64,000 nucleotides of DNA from an uncultured Alteromonadaceae bacterium. Its GTDB lineage: Bacteria > Pseudomonadota > Gammaproteobacteria > Enterobacterales > Alteromonadaceae. Of the stretch, positions 54,739 through 64,000 are shown in pieces. Position 1 is the stretch's first letter; each line of letters starts with the position of its first letter. The stretch is taken from assembly GCA_947503265.1 (NCBI GenBank), contig CANNDC010000001.1, forward strand, positions 186,001-250,000, read 5' to 3'. The translations under genes and the position numbers were made by a program. Below the pieces are notes generated by a model. The model saw nothing but the letters and a program-made list of their open reading frames with translations, had not been told where the DNA came from and did not search any database.

Positions 54739-56142
54739 TCACCTGTTACCTTCACCTTTGTGTGCAAATTGAATGGCTTTCTTTCGCCTATCTTCTTCTT
54801 TTTTAACATTGGCTAAATGGGGATCTTGCCACAGGGGTTCAATTAACTGCTTATCCCACTTGTTATAAAGTGCTGTCATGGTTTGTTTGAGTTGCGGCTT
54901 GTCAGTCGATAAGTCGACTCGTTCTAACGGATCATTGACCATATCAAACAAGAATGAGCGTTTTTTATAATCAGACATGACAAGTTTGTAATCACCATGT
55001 CGAACCGCATAACCCGCCCCATCGGAATATCGCCAATACAATGTCTCGTGGGGTTTATGAGGGTTTTCACCAGTTAGATAGGGCAATAAGTTTTTACCAT
55101 CTAATGGTTTTGAGCGGATATTGTTCAGCCCGGCAGCCGCCAACGTGGTTGGCATAATATCTAAACTCGAAATTGGGTGATTGTAACGTTTTCCACCTTT
55201 TAATTTAGCAGGCCAACTCATTAAAAAAGGCACTCTAATACCACCTTCAAACAACATACCCTTGTGACCACGGTAAGGGTAACTGCTGGCACCATGAGTA
55301 TGGCCGCCATTATCACTAGCGAAGACAATTAGTGTGTTTTGATATATTCCTTGTTGCTTTAGCGTATCAACCAATCGACCTATGCCATGGTCTATTCCGC
55401 TTACCATGGATGCATAAACGGCACGTTTGCCATCTTCGATATGGTCACTCATTTTTAAATACTTTTTGGGAGCATGACCAGGCATATGGGGTGCGTTGTA
55501 CGCCAAATAAATGAAAAATGGTTTGTCAGCATTCTTCTCGACAAATCGGATGCTCGCATTGGTAAAATCATCCGTCAGGTACGTGATTTCTGATAGTGGA
55601 ACAGGCTTGCCATTCTCAACGACACCAGAGGTGGGTAGATTCGGTTTGACAGGTTTTCCCCAATAACTCATACCACCGGCCGAAAATCCAAACCAATAAT
55701 CAAACCCTCGGTTGTTAGGTAAGTACTTTTCGTGGTCTCCTAAGTGCCACTTGCCAATTGCGGCAGTTTGATAACCAATACGCTGGAACTCATCGGCAAT
55801 CGTCGTTTCCTCTAGTGGTAGTCCAACATTTTCATCTACTTTGTAAGCGGGATTATTCTCGTGTCCAAACCTTTGTTGGTATCGACCGGTAATAAGTCCT
55901 GCTCTGCTAGGGCTGCAATAAGGGTGCGATACATATCCCTGATCAAACACAATGCCGTCTTGTGCGAGTGAGTCTAAGTTGGGTGTTAATACATCAGTAG
56001 CACCATTAAAACCTGCATCTCCCCAACCTTGATCATCTGAGTATATTAGGATCACATTGGGTTTAGCCTGAGCAAGCGCGGTTGCTGGAAACACACAAAA
56101 AAGCAGAATACAAAGAGTGGATAAGCGAGCTAGGTTTAGCAT
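54739..56142 (-). CDS. Exported type I (formylglycine) sulfatase
   Basis: 467 residues. A signal peptide ends near ATALAQA. Metal ligands are in IYSDDQGWGD; the maturation motif CSPSRAGLITGR has Cys76, which would be converted to formylglycine. KWHLGD and ASDNGGHTHG complete the active site. It removes sulfate esters in the periplasm or outside, probably from marine sulfated polysaccharide. No sulfatase-maturing enzyme or CAZyme adjoins it. Confidence 0.9.
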   Translation of the reverse strand: MLNLARLSTLCILLFCVFPATALAQAKPNVILIYSDDQGWGDAGFNGATDVLTPNLDSLAQDGIVFDQGYVSHPYCSPSRAGLITGRYQQRFGHENNPAYKVDENVGLPLEETTIADEFQRIGYQTAAIGKWHLGDHEKYLPNNRGFDYWFGFSAGGMSYWGKPVKPNLPTSGVVENGKPVPLSEITYLTDDFTNASIRFVEKNADKPFFIYLAYNAPHMPGHAPKKYLKMSDHIEDGKRAVYASMVSGIDHGIGRLVDTLKQQGIYQNTLIVFASDNGGHTHGASSYPYRGHKGMLFEGGIRVPFLMSWPAKLKGGKRYNHPISSLDIMPTTLAAAGLNNIRSKPLDGKNLLPYLTGENPHKPHETLYWRYSDGAGYAVRHGDYKLVMSDYKKRSFLFDMVNDPLERVDLSTDKPQLKQTMTALYNKWDKQLIEPLWQDPHLANVKKEEDRRKKAIQFAHKGEGNR

Positions 56143-56230
56143 AGCGTTCCTTTTAGAGAAGTCTCAATAGGGTAATTTAATTTAAATGTGAATATACAGT
56201 GTTGTATATGAAATGTAAAAAAGAGATTTT

Positions 56231-57628
56231 TTAAAGGTCTTTCGCTATGCGTTTTATCGCTTTTTCTCTATTTCCGGTTGTTGGATGATTAAAACTCAGC
56301 CGTAGATAGTTGTTAAATTGCTTGGTCGTGCTAAATAAAACACCGGGTGTTATTACGATTTTATCGGACAAAAGTGAATAGTAGAGTGACTGCATATCCG
56401 CGTCGGGATGAGTTTCCACCCACAGCGCGAGACCACCATTCGGGGTATTAAACCTGACGTTTTCTGGCCAACAATCGTGAATGTTCTGAATCAATTGGTC
56501 GCGTTGTTGTTTTAGTACTTGTCTTTTTTGTTGAAGATGTCGTTTATAGTGACCTTCCGAGATAAAGCTCGACAAGCCGAGTTGAATTGCCTGACTATTG
56601 GCAAGATTGTTGACTAGCTTTAATTTAATTATCTCTTCGTGCCAACGACCACCAATAATCCAGCCAATACGTAGATCTCGAGATAAGGATTTAGAGATTG
56701 AACTGCATAAGATGACTCGCTCTTGCGTGTCTAATGCTTTCAGTGGTGTTGGTCGAATATTAAAACCGAGGTCACCGTAAATATCATCTTCGATTACAGC
56801 GATATCATATTGATTTGCCAAAGCAATTAAATGACCTTTACACGATTCTCGCATTTCGGCACCACTTGGCGTGGCGAATGCGGGAGTGACGACACAGGCT
56901 TTGATTTCCCAAGTAACTAACGCAGACGCAAAGGCCTCAACATCAAAACCAGAAGATGGAGAAGAAGGAATTTCGATTACGTTGAGTTGAAGTTGTTGCA
57001 GAAGTTGCAGAACCCCGTAAAATCCAGGACTTTCAACCGCGACATTGTCGCCTGGTTTGCAAGTTGCCATTAATGCCAAAAACAAACTGTGCTGGCAACC
57101 TGAGGTGATACAAAAGTCTGCAGCCGTTCTAAGTACTCCTGCAGGACGATACATGTCTTTTAGTTCCGATCTAAGATTAATATTTCCTATGGGTTCATCA
57201 TAATAGTTGGATTTTTTTGTCGCCTGATAACGCATTGCTTTATTAATATGTCGATGCAGCGTGACCAATGATGAAGTGGGTGCAGGTGCCTGTTCGTGGG
57301 GCAATATATCGAATGCTGCGCTGCGCATCATAATGTCCTGAAACATTTCTGGCACATTTACTTGTGTTGGCTCAAAACTATCAAAGTTCGGTTTGCGAGG
57401 TTCTTCACGTCTAATTTGATTGGCAACGAAGAACCCACTTTTGGGTCGAGATTCGATGAAGTTTTTCGACTCCAATAAGTGCAGAGCTTGGATAACCGTA
57501 TTCTTAGAAAGTCCTGAATCATTACTTAACTGTCGAATAGAAGCCAGCCTTTCGCCCACGGCTAACCGCTTCTGTTCGATTTGCAGTGAGATTTGATCCG
57601 CTAGAACTTGGTATTTAGGTTGTTGAAT
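56231..57628 (-). CDS. MocR-type GntR/aminotransferase-like regulator, probable ATT start
   Basis: 465 residues if started at ATT 57628, which has GAGGAG exactly 6 nt upstream. The only conventional candidate in the region, GTG 57559, has no good ribosome site and would cut off the first helix of the winged HTH (PKYQVLADQISLQIEQKRLA). An in-frame TAG just upstream rules out a longer gene. The HTH (SIRQLSNDSGLSKNTVIQAL) is followed by a fold-type I aminotransferase domain with PLP Lys in SSISKSLSRDLRIGW. Divergent from ccoG. Confidence 0.8.
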   Translation of the reverse strand: MQQPKYQVLADQISLQIEQKRLAVGERLASIRQLSNDSGLSKNTVIQALHLLESKNFIESRPKSGFFVANQIRREEPRKPNFDSFEPTQVNVPEMFQDIMMRSAAFDILPHEQAPAPTSSLVTLHRHINKAMRYQATKKSNYYDEPIGNINLRSELKDMYRPAGVLRTAADFCITSGCQHSLFLALMATCKPGDNVAVESPGFYGVLQLLQQLQLNVIEIPSSPSSGFDVEAFASALVTWEIKACVVTPAFATPSGAEMRESCKGHLIALANQYDIAVIEDDIYGDLGFNIRPTPLKALDTQERVILCSSISKSLSRDLRIGWIIGGRWHEEIIKLKLVNNLANSQAIQLGLSSFISEGHYKRHLQQKRQVLKQQRDQLIQNIHDCWPENVRFNTPNGGLALWVETHPDADMQSLYYSLLSDKIVITPGVLFSTTKQFNNYLRLSFNHPTTGNREKAIKRIAKDL

Positions 57629-57747
57629 AGGACACTCCTCTGGCTTCTGTACCTATACTAATTTAATTTATTGTACCTGTAACCATTTCGCTGAAAATTT
57701 ATACTGAATACGTTCAAGAATTTTATTGCCAGAGGCTAATAAGCAAA

Positions 57748-59154
57748 ATGGAAAATCAAATCCCAATCAGAGTTCTAGAGAGCAAAAAGTCTGAAGTGAA
57801 GGTCCATAAACCAAATGGAAGCGATAAAATCTATGTAAGAGCTGTAAGTGGTTTTTTTGATTCATTTCGTAAAATTTCGGGTTCTCTTTTTCTATTTGTC
57901 TTCGCAGTTATTCCTTGGTTGAAATTCAACGGTCATCAAGCCGTTTTATTAGATTTTACAGCCCAACGATTTCATATTTTTGGTATGACGTTGTGGCCAC
58001 AAGACCTCACCTTATTTGCATGGTTATTTATTATTGCTGCTTTCGCGCTATTCTTCGTTACGGCTGTGTTGGGGCGAGTCTGGTGCGGTTTTGTTTGTCC
58101 ACAAACCGTGTTCACTTTTTTGTTCGTGTGGATAGAAGAAAAAGTTGAAGGTAGTCGCAATAAAAGAATCCATCTCGATAAGCAGCAATTTAGCTTTAAT
58201 AAGTTACTCAAGAAGACCGCTAAGCACGGACTTTGGCTACTTGTTTCGACATTAACCGCATTAACTTTCGTCGGGTACTTTTATCCAATGCATACCTTAG
58301 TACAAAGTTTTTTCACTTTCGATTTAAACTTCTGGCCGCTGTTCTACGTTCTGCTATTTACACTGTGTACTTACGGAAATGCAGGGTGGATGCGCGAAAT
58401 TATGTGTACCCATATGTGCCCCTATGCACGTTTTCAGTCGTCTATGTTTGATGCGGATACATTAACAGTGACTTACGATGTCAGCAGAGGAGAGGGGCGG
58501 GGGCCAAGATCTAAGAAGTTAACCAAAGAACAGTGTGATAGCAAAGGATTAGGAGACTGCATCGACTGTAATTTATGTGTTCAGGTGTGCCCTACCGGTA
58601 TCGATATTCGTAACGGTTTGCAATATGAATGTATCAACTGCGGTGCATGTGTTGATGCCTGTGATGGCGTAATGGAAAAAATGAATTACCAAAAAGGGTT
58701 AATAAGCTACACCTCAGAGAAAAGTCTAAAAGGAATTCCGAGCAAAATTCTAAGACCTAAGGTAACCGGCTATTTTATAACCTTTTTAGTGATGTTCGGG
58801 CTATTGTTGTTCAGTATTTACACCAAACCCAATTTAGACTTAGATGTTGTTAGAGATAGAAATTCGCTGTTCAGAGACGGTATACAGGGGGCCATAGAAA
58901 ACAGTTACACCCTAGTCGTGATGAATAAAACTCAGCAAGACCAAAGGTACAAAATAGAAATTAGTGAATTGGAAGGCGGTCGCCTAATTGGCAACCATAT
59001 GGTGACTGTGCCTGCGAGCGAATTGGCAAATTTACCCATTTCTGTCGCTATTAAGCCAGAAAATTTGAGTGAAAAGATCACGCCTTTTGTTTTTCGTATC
59101 ACTAATGAAAGTAATGAAATTGCTGAGCAGAGATCTACTTTCATTTATCAGTAA
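57748..59154 (+). CDS. ccoG: Cytochrome c oxidase accessory protein CcoG (RdxA/FixG)
   Basis: 468 residues with about five membrane segments. Two 4Fe-4S clusters are given by CIDCNLCVQVCP and CINCGACVDAC, and further Cys in GRVWCGFVCPQ and MCTHMCPYARFQ. The C-terminal Ig-like domain is typical. CcoG reduces copper for assembly of cbb3 oxidase. The ccoNOQP and ccoI genes are not adjacent. Confidence 0.93.
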   Translation: MENQIPIRVLESKKSEVKVHKPNGSDKIYVRAVSGFFDSFRKISGSLFLFVFAVIPWLKFNGHQAVLLDFTAQRFHIFGMTLWPQDLTLFAWLFIIAAFALFFVTAVLGRVWCGFVCPQTVFTFLFVWIEEKVEGSRNKRIHLDKQQFSFNKLLKKTAKHGLWLLVSTLTALTFVGYFYPMHTLVQSFFTFDLNFWPLFYVLLFTLCTYGNAGWMREIMCTHMCPYARFQSSMFDADTLTVTYDVSRGEGRGPRSKKLTKEQCDSKGLGDCIDCNLCVQVCPTGIDIRNGLQYECINCGACVDACDGVMEKMNYQKGLISYTSEKSLKGIPSKILRPKVTGYFITFLVMFGLLLFSIYTKPNLDLDVVRDRNSLFRDGIQGAIENSYTLVVMNKTQQDQRYKIEISELEGGRLIGNHMVTVPASELANLPISVAIKPENLSEKITPFVFRITNESNEIAEQRSTFIYQ

Positions 59155-59321
59155 AGTGGAGAGTGTTTATTTGGCAGACTGGGGTCTGAGTTCATCTTCT
59201 CATTTAATTATTAGGTCAAAGACATGATTGGCGTGCATGATGAGTTTCTTGGAAGTTTGCCGATATTCTTTGTAAAACAAATTAATCACAATTCATTGAG
59301 CAGGCGGTGTTAAGCCGTTTG

Positions 59322-59373
59322 CGGTTAGGAATTATTTACGGTTAGTGAGTTATTTAAGGTTAGTAATTATTTA
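59322..59373. repeat. Three imperfect 17-18-bp direct repeats
   Basis: CGGTTAGGAATTATTTA (59322), CGGTTAGTGAGTTATTTA (59339) and AGGTTAGTAATTATTTA (59357) lie head to tail just before a terminator. The rest of the 336-nt gap 59155-59490 shows no gene. Confidence 0.8.
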
Positions 59374-59376
59374 ACT

Positions 59377-59413
59377 AGCCTGACCTAGTGTTAACAGCTA
59401 GGTCAGGCTTTTA
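59377..59413. terminator. Terminator between ccoG and allophanate hydrolase genes
   Basis: AGCCTGACCTAG (59377-59388) pairs perfectly with CTAGGTCAGGCT (59398-59409), followed by TTTATT. It lies between convergent genes. Confidence 0.88.
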
Positions 59414-59490
59414 TTGAAGTCAGTATGACTATTGAGCTTTAACTTACACTTTTTGTAAAAAGTGCTCGGTTGGGTATGATAGGTATCTGA

Positions 59491-61269
59491 TCAACTTGCT
59501 TTATATTTTCGCCAACCCCCGAACTTGCTAATATCTTTACCCAAATCTTCAGCATAGCCTTCCGCGATAAAACCAGTTACGTATTCACCAGATGCAAGTT
59601 CAACTTTGCCTATTCCAAGAGGTTGTGCAATGCCATATACGAACGAACCAAATTCCCTGATTGGCATGGTCCAGACTTCTACAGCAAAGCTATAACCATT
59701 ATTTTCGTCGCGGATCATGGCAGGACGTTCCACACTGCCCGGCACAGCAAACATTTTGTACTGCGCTGATGTTTCTGTAACTTGTTTCAAGAAAGCACCA
59801 CGCTCAGTCAACTGATGATTTAGTACCATGCCGGACAAATGAGCCCCGCACACAACTACATCAATGTAACCAAGGCTAGGTTCGAGATTATCCTCCACAA
59901 CGGTGTATGGAATATTAGTCGCACCAAGTGGCAGCTTATTAGCGTCTTGAATGCGTTTCGCAAGGCTCAAGAGTTTCTGATCCGTCATTGCAGAGCTAAA
60001 CAAGGTGATACCGAAAGGCATCTTTTGTGTTGTAAAAGAAGTAGGGACAGCTATTGCAGCAAAATCCAGTAAATTCATGAAGTTCGTGTAATAACCTAAT
60101 TGCGAATTACGGGCTATGGGCTCCTGTTCAATTTCTTCAAGGGTAAAGTGGCGCCCAGCAGTAGGCGTAACCAAAACATCAACACTTGCTACTAGCTTAT
60201 CTGAAAGCTGTTTGGCTGCACGAAGTTGATAAAGTGCAGTAAACGCGTCAGTTGCTTTTGGATTGGCTCCTCCTGCAATTATTTTATGCGTGACTTCCAT
60301 CATCGCAGACGGGTTATTTTCAATGATCTCTTTTGTCGCCAAATATCGTTCAGCAACCCAAGGTCCTTCGTACAATAACTTTGCCGCGTCAAATAGAGGG
60401 GAAAAATCGGTTTCAACCTTGGTACCACCTATTTCCTCCAAGTCAGAAATCGCCTCAACATAGGCTGCCTGATAACTATCGCTGCCGAAGAAAGCAAGTT
60501 GTTCAGGTAATGGCACTGCAAAAGAAAATTCCCTTCCTATTTCCACTATACCTTGATTGGCGATTGGATTCGGTCTGGCATAACTATCAGAATCATCAAA
60601 GTCAGCAGCTACTAAAAAAACGGTACGAGCATCGTCTGCGGTGAGGCTGAAAATACTCACACAATCTAGACTGCGGCAGGCGGGCACAACGCCCGAAGCT
60701 GACAGCAAGCCAATACTAGGTTTCAATCCCACTAAATTGTTAAAACAAGCAGGTATGCGTCCTGAACCTGCGGTGTCTGTACCAAGCGCAAACGTGACCA
60801 TTCCAGTGGCGGTTACTACCGATGAACCTGAACTGGATCCACCAGAGATATAGTTTTTATCAAATGAATTTGCAGTCGCGCCGTACGGAGACCTTGTGCC
60901 GACTAACCCAGTAGCAAACTGATCTAAATTAGTTTTGCCCAATGGGATGGCGCCAGCTGCGATTAATTGCTCTACAACGTGTGCTGACTTTTCAGCAATA
61001 TAACTAAACTCTGGGCAAGCGGCCGTGGTCGGGATGCCGGCTAAATCGATATTGTCTTTTATCGCAAAAGGCACTCCCCATAGCGGGCACTCTTCAGGGT
61101 TTTTCGATTTTAGTGCTGATAGGTAAGGAGCGGTTTCTGATTCAGATAATAGATGAATCCATACATTCTTTTGCTTTTCCGCTTTCAAACGAAGTTGTTG
61201 AATTAGTTCTTCAGGCGTTATCTCGTCATTTCTATAAGCCGAGGATAATGCGTCAATAGTTAAGTTCAT
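59491..61269 (-). CDS. atzF: Allophanate hydrolase
   Basis: 592 residues. The amidase-signature domain has the catalytic Lys in FAIKDNID, the cis-Ser in SGGSSSGSS and the nucleophile Ser in GTDTAGSGRIPA. A separate C-terminal domain (VVCGAHLSGMVLNHQLTERG, to GGWRKY) is the AtzF-specific one. It cleaves allophanate to CO2 and ammonia, the second step of the urea amidolyase route. It lies 31 nt after urea carboxylase on the same strand. Confidence 0.93.
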   Translation of the reverse strand: MNLTIDALSSAYRNDEITPEELIQQLRLKAEKQKNVWIHLLSESETAPYLSALKSKNPEECPLWGVPFAIKDNIDLAGIPTTAACPEFSYIAEKSAHVVEQLIAAGAIPLGKTNLDQFATGLVGTRSPYGATANSFDKNYISGGSSSGSSVVTATGMVTFALGTDTAGSGRIPACFNNLVGLKPSIGLLSASGVVPACRSLDCVSIFSLTADDARTVFLVAADFDDSDSYARPNPIANQGIVEIGREFSFAVPLPEQLAFFGSDSYQAAYVEAISDLEEIGGTKVETDFSPLFDAAKLLYEGPWVAERYLATKEIIENNPSAMMEVTHKIIAGGANPKATDAFTALYQLRAAKQLSDKLVASVDVLVTPTAGRHFTLEEIEQEPIARNSQLGYYTNFMNLLDFAAIAVPTSFTTQKMPFGITLFSSAMTDQKLLSLAKRIQDANKLPLGATNIPYTVVEDNLEPSLGYIDVVVCGAHLSGMVLNHQLTERGAFLKQVTETSAQYKMFAVPGSVERPAMIRDENNGYSFAVEVWTMPIREFGSFVYGIAQPLGIGKVELASGEYVTGFIAEGYAEDLGKDISKFGGWRKYKAS

Positions 61270-61300
61270 GATTTTCTCACTTAAATAATATTTTAAAGGC

Positions 61301-64000
61301 TTACTTGGTCGATAAAATTATCAATGCCTGACCTGCTTGAACTTGTTGACCAGTTTCCACAAGTATTTTGCTAACTCGCGCTTTTTCAGGTGCGTTTATG
61401 GCGATCTCCATTTTCATTGATTCAAGAATGATCAATCCATCACCTTCTTCCAGTTCTGCCTCATCGCACGTGTTAACTTGCCAAACATTACCAGCAGTGG
61501 ATGACTCGACGATGAATTCCCCCTCAGCCAAACTGTGCTCTTCAGCACCTTCTAGCGCTTCAGAATTAACCTGATAGTCCAATTGGCCAGACGCGTTCCA
61601 GTCCATCATTTCTTGCTCAAACGCACGTTCACGTTGCTCAACAAACTGATCAATTTCTTTCTGGTTTCTCTCCCACTCTTGCGCCAATTCGGGCATCGAA
61701 ATGGTTGAGTTTTCAATTTTTGGTTGCCAGTTACCTATTGGAAAGTCACGACGAATCTCTTCTAGTTCATCGTGAGTCACAGGGTAGAATCGAATTTGGT
61801 CGAAAAAACGTAATAACCAAGGCTGTTTAAATACCGATGTCTGACGATATTTGTTCCACATTTGTGCGGTGCGACCAACGAATTGATAGCCTCCCGGGCC
61901 TTCCATGCCGTAAATACACATGTAAGCTCCACCAATGCCTACTGAATTTTCTGCCGTCCATGTGCGGGCAGGGTTGTATTTTGTGGTCACTAGTCGATGA
62001 CAAGGATTTAATGGTGTTGCCACTGGTGCTCCCAAGTAGACGTCTCCCAATCCAAGCACTAGGTAGCTAGCATCAAACACCAAGTCTTGCACTGCTTTGA
62101 TGTCAGCCAGGCCATTAATTCGACGGATAAACTCTAAATTTGAAGGGCACCATGGCGCATCTTTTCTGACCGATTGCATATATTTTTCGATCGCCAGTTG
62201 GCAAGCCTGATCATCCCAACTTAGCGGCAAATGTACGATACGCGAATCAAAGCTCAATTGGCGTGTGTCACCTAAAGCGATATCTAGCGTTTTTAAGTGC
62301 GCAATCAAATCAAATACCGAAATCACATTATTGTCATAATGTATCTGCAAAGAACGAATGCCAGGGGTTAGTTCGAAGAGTCCTTCAATCAAACCCGTTT
62401 GCTTTTTTTCCTGAAGGGAGGTTAATAGTGCCTGAACCCGAGCTCGTAAGGTTAAATCGAGCTCGAGTTCTCCGTACTCTACCAATAAAAATTTGTCACC
62501 TGCTTGCCTAAATACCATATTGGGTTCGCCATCATCAGTGACTAAAGTATCTAGAATGGCGCTCTGTAATCCATCAAGAGTTAGAGCCTGATAATCGGCT
62601 TGCTGATGCGTTAGCGTAGCGAGTTGACGTAATTGAGCCTGCTCTATTTTCTCTGCGCTGGCTAGATCGACAATTTCAAACCGGCACTTATCACCTGCTT
62701 TCAATTGACCCAGTTTCCATAAATCGGCACTGATGACAGTAAATGGACAGACAAAACCGCCTAAACTTGGCCCATCAGGCCCAAGAATAACCGGCATATC
62801 GCCTGTAAAATCAACTGTTCCAAATGCATATGCATTGTCATGAATGTTAGAAGGATGCAGCCCTGCTTCTCCACCACTTGCTCTAGCCCACTTTGGCTTG
62901 GGACCGATCAAGCGAATTCCTGTGCGACTTGAGTTGTAGTGTACTTCCCACTGATATTGACTAATGGTATCGATATCTTGTTGAGTAAAAAAATCAGGCG
63001 CTCCGTGCGGACCATAAATAACACGCAGCACACATTCATTGCCGATGGGCGCTAATAGTTTTTCAACCAACCCAGATACATCAGGCTGCTGTGCAATAGG
63101 TTTAGCATCGTTGGTTAAGCCGATAAAGTCGCCAGTGCGCAAAGCCCTGCCACAATGACCACCAAATTGACCTAGGGTAAAGGTACTTTTACTGCCTAAG
63201 TAGTCTGGACACTGAATTCCGCCAGCTACCGCCATATAAACACGCGCGCCAGCTTGTTTTACATTACCTATTTTTAAACTTTGACCTGCTTTAACATCGA
63301 TGATTTTATTCATTGAACATGCAACATCATCTAACTCAATATCTACTTCTGCTCCGCATAGAACGACCTGACTATCACTATAGAACTGAAGATTTGGCCC
63401 AGCGATGGTGATCTCTAGTCCTGCTGCATCAATGGGGTTACTGAGCAAACGATTTGCTAGATTGAATGAATAAAAGTCGAATGGTCCAGAGGGGGGAACA
63501 CCAATATCCCAATATCCGGTGCGAGCTGGGTAGTCTTGAATTGTCGTCATGGTACCGGGTTTAAGTACCTCAAAACCGAAAAAAGACGCTTTAATATCGT
63601 TTAGAGTCTGAGTATATATCTTGCCTTCTTGGAATTGTTCCTCTGCCAATATTTGACGGACATAGTCAATATTAGTGATAACGCCATAAAGGTCGCTTTT
63701 TCTTAAACTGGAATCCAATGCATGTATAGCCTGCTGTCTATCAGTTGAGTGAACAATGACTTTCGCCAACATGGGGTCAAAAAATGAGGATATTTCAAGA
63801 CCGGCTTCGATCCAGTGATCAATTCTCAATTTACTATGATCATCCTCACAAATGGCAGGCCAATCAACTTGGGTCAATAATCCTGCTGATGGTTGGAAGT
63901 TTTTTGCCGGATTTTCTGCATAAATACGAGCTTGGATTGCATGTCCTTGACTGACTAAATTATCTATAGAGGAAAGATCAGTGGCAGCGGCATTTGCGTC
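61301..64000 (-). CDS. uca: Urea carboxylase, N-terminus cut by the window edge
   Basis: The frame is open to the right edge (899 residues visible; the family is about 1200). Visible order: end of the biotin carboxylase domain (GHAIQARIYAENP), an AHS2-like domain (LKPGTMTTIQDYPARTGYWD), an AHS1-like domain (GLGDVYLGAPVATPLNPCHR), and a C-terminal biotinyl domain with the attachment Lys in LESMKMEI. It carboxylates urea to allophanate using ATP and bicarbonate. Forms an operon with the allophanate hydrolase gene. Confidence 0.93.
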   Translation of the reverse strand, partial: DANAAATDLSSIDNLVSQGHAIQARIYAENPAKNFQPSAGLLTQVDWPAICEDDHSKLRIDHWIEAGLEISSFFDPMLAKVIVHSTDRQQAIHALDSSLRKSDLYGVITNIDYVRQILAEEQFQEGKIYTQTLNDIKASFFGFEVLKPGTMTTIQDYPARTGYWDIGVPPSGPFDFYSFNLANRLLSNPIDAAGLEITIAGPNLQFYSDSQVVLCGAEVDIELDDVACSMNKIIDVKAGQSLKIGNVKQAGARVYMAVAGGIQCPDYLGSKSTFTLGQFGGHCGRALRTGDFIGLTNDAKPIAQQPDVSGLVEKLLAPIGNECVLRVIYGPHGAPDFFTQQDIDTISQYQWEVHYNSSRTGIRLIGPKPKWARASGGEAGLHPSNIHDNAYAFGTVDFTGDMPVILGPDGPSLGGFVCPFTVISADLWKLGQLKAGDKCRFEIVDLASAEKIEQAQLRQLATLTHQQADYQALTLDGLQSAILDTLVTDDGEPNMVFRQAGDKFLLVEYGELELDLTLRARVQALLTSLQEKKQTGLIEGLFELTPGIRSLQIHYDNNVISVFDLIAHLKTLDIALGDTRQLSFDSRIVHLPLSWDDQACQLAIEKYMQSVRKDAPWCPSNLEFIRRINGLADIKAVQDLVFDASYLVLGLGDVYLGAPVATPLNPCHRLVTTKYNPARTWTAENSVGIGGAYMCIYGMEGPGGYQFVGRTAQMWNKYRQTSVFKQPWLLRFFDQIRFYPVTHDELEEIRRDFPIGNWQPKIENSTISMPELAQEWERNQKEIDQFVEQRERAFEQEMMDWNASGQLDYQVNSEALEGAEEHSLAEGEFIVESSTAGNVWQVNTCDEAELEEGDGLIILESMKMEIAINAPEKARVSKILVETGQQVQAGQALIILSTK

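Noticed and set aside
57748..59154. ccoG as part of a cbb3 oxidase cluster
   Set aside because: No ccoN, ccoO, ccoP or ccoI gene lies on either side.

Overview
The window is chromosomal DNA of a marine gammaproteobacterium, most likely an alteromonad (Alteromonadaceae: Glaciecola/Paraglaciecola/Aliiglaciecola-like). This rests on the core-gene blocks (lptM-lysA-dapF-DUF484-xerC-yigB, uvrA-yajR-ssb, ubiX-mpl-fbp, rraA, hppA/ppa), each protein reading like its gammaproteobacterial counterpart, together with secreted polysaccharide-type proteins, a formylglycine sulfatase and a large TonB receptor. No rRNA, tRNA, CRISPR array, transposase or prophage was recognised.

Layout. 0-10 kb: surface/polysaccharide region. 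It has the 3' part of a multi-domain secreted protein (C-terminal part of a possible GH86-type agarase, Ig-like domain, three copies of an unfamiliar ~120-residue module, dockerin-like end), a heptamer tandem repeat, two paralogous FG-GAP/UnbV lipoproteins (one ending in the same module), and a convergent TonB-dependent receptor preceded by a 16-bp perfect palindrome. 10-19 kb: ABC1 kinase and topoisomerase IB pair, MAPEG protein divergent from a TetR regulator with two operator dyads, DUF3010, rarD, a REC-REC-GGDEF protein and uvrD with a LexA-like box. 19-31 kb: cysE and the conserved lysine/recombination block, a glycosyltransferase/PAP2 pair, rraA, S1/P1 nuclease, ubiX-mpl and fbp. 31-40 kb: membrane pyrophosphatase divergent from soluble pyrophosphatase, an MFS/DUF3299 pair, and a Tat-exported GMC dehydrogenase pair. 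40-45 kb: oxygenase, thioesterase, uvrA and yajR.

45-53.6 kb is an accessory block lying between yajR and ssb, genes that are neighbours in many relatives. It contains an ECF sigma factor, an RskA-type anti-sigma and a porin in one operon, two tandem RTX-like calcium-binding secreted proteins transcribed divergently from it, a PEP-CTERM protein, an LRR protein, a periplasmic SRPBCC protein and a secreted alpha/beta-hydrolase-like protein. Three promoters in this block (sigma operon, RTX pair, PEP-CTERM gene) share the two-part element GCAACTTT-N13/14-CGTAA. I read this as a self-contained ECF regulon controlling cell-surface proteins, and it is the best candidate for an undescribed system here.

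53.8-64 kb: ssb, sulfatase, a MocR-type regulator that seems to start at an ATT codon, ccoG, and a urea-degradation pair (allophanate hydrolase and urea carboxylase, the latter cut by the right edge).

All family names come from reading the sequences and from memory of the families. No search was run, so domain limits are approximate.
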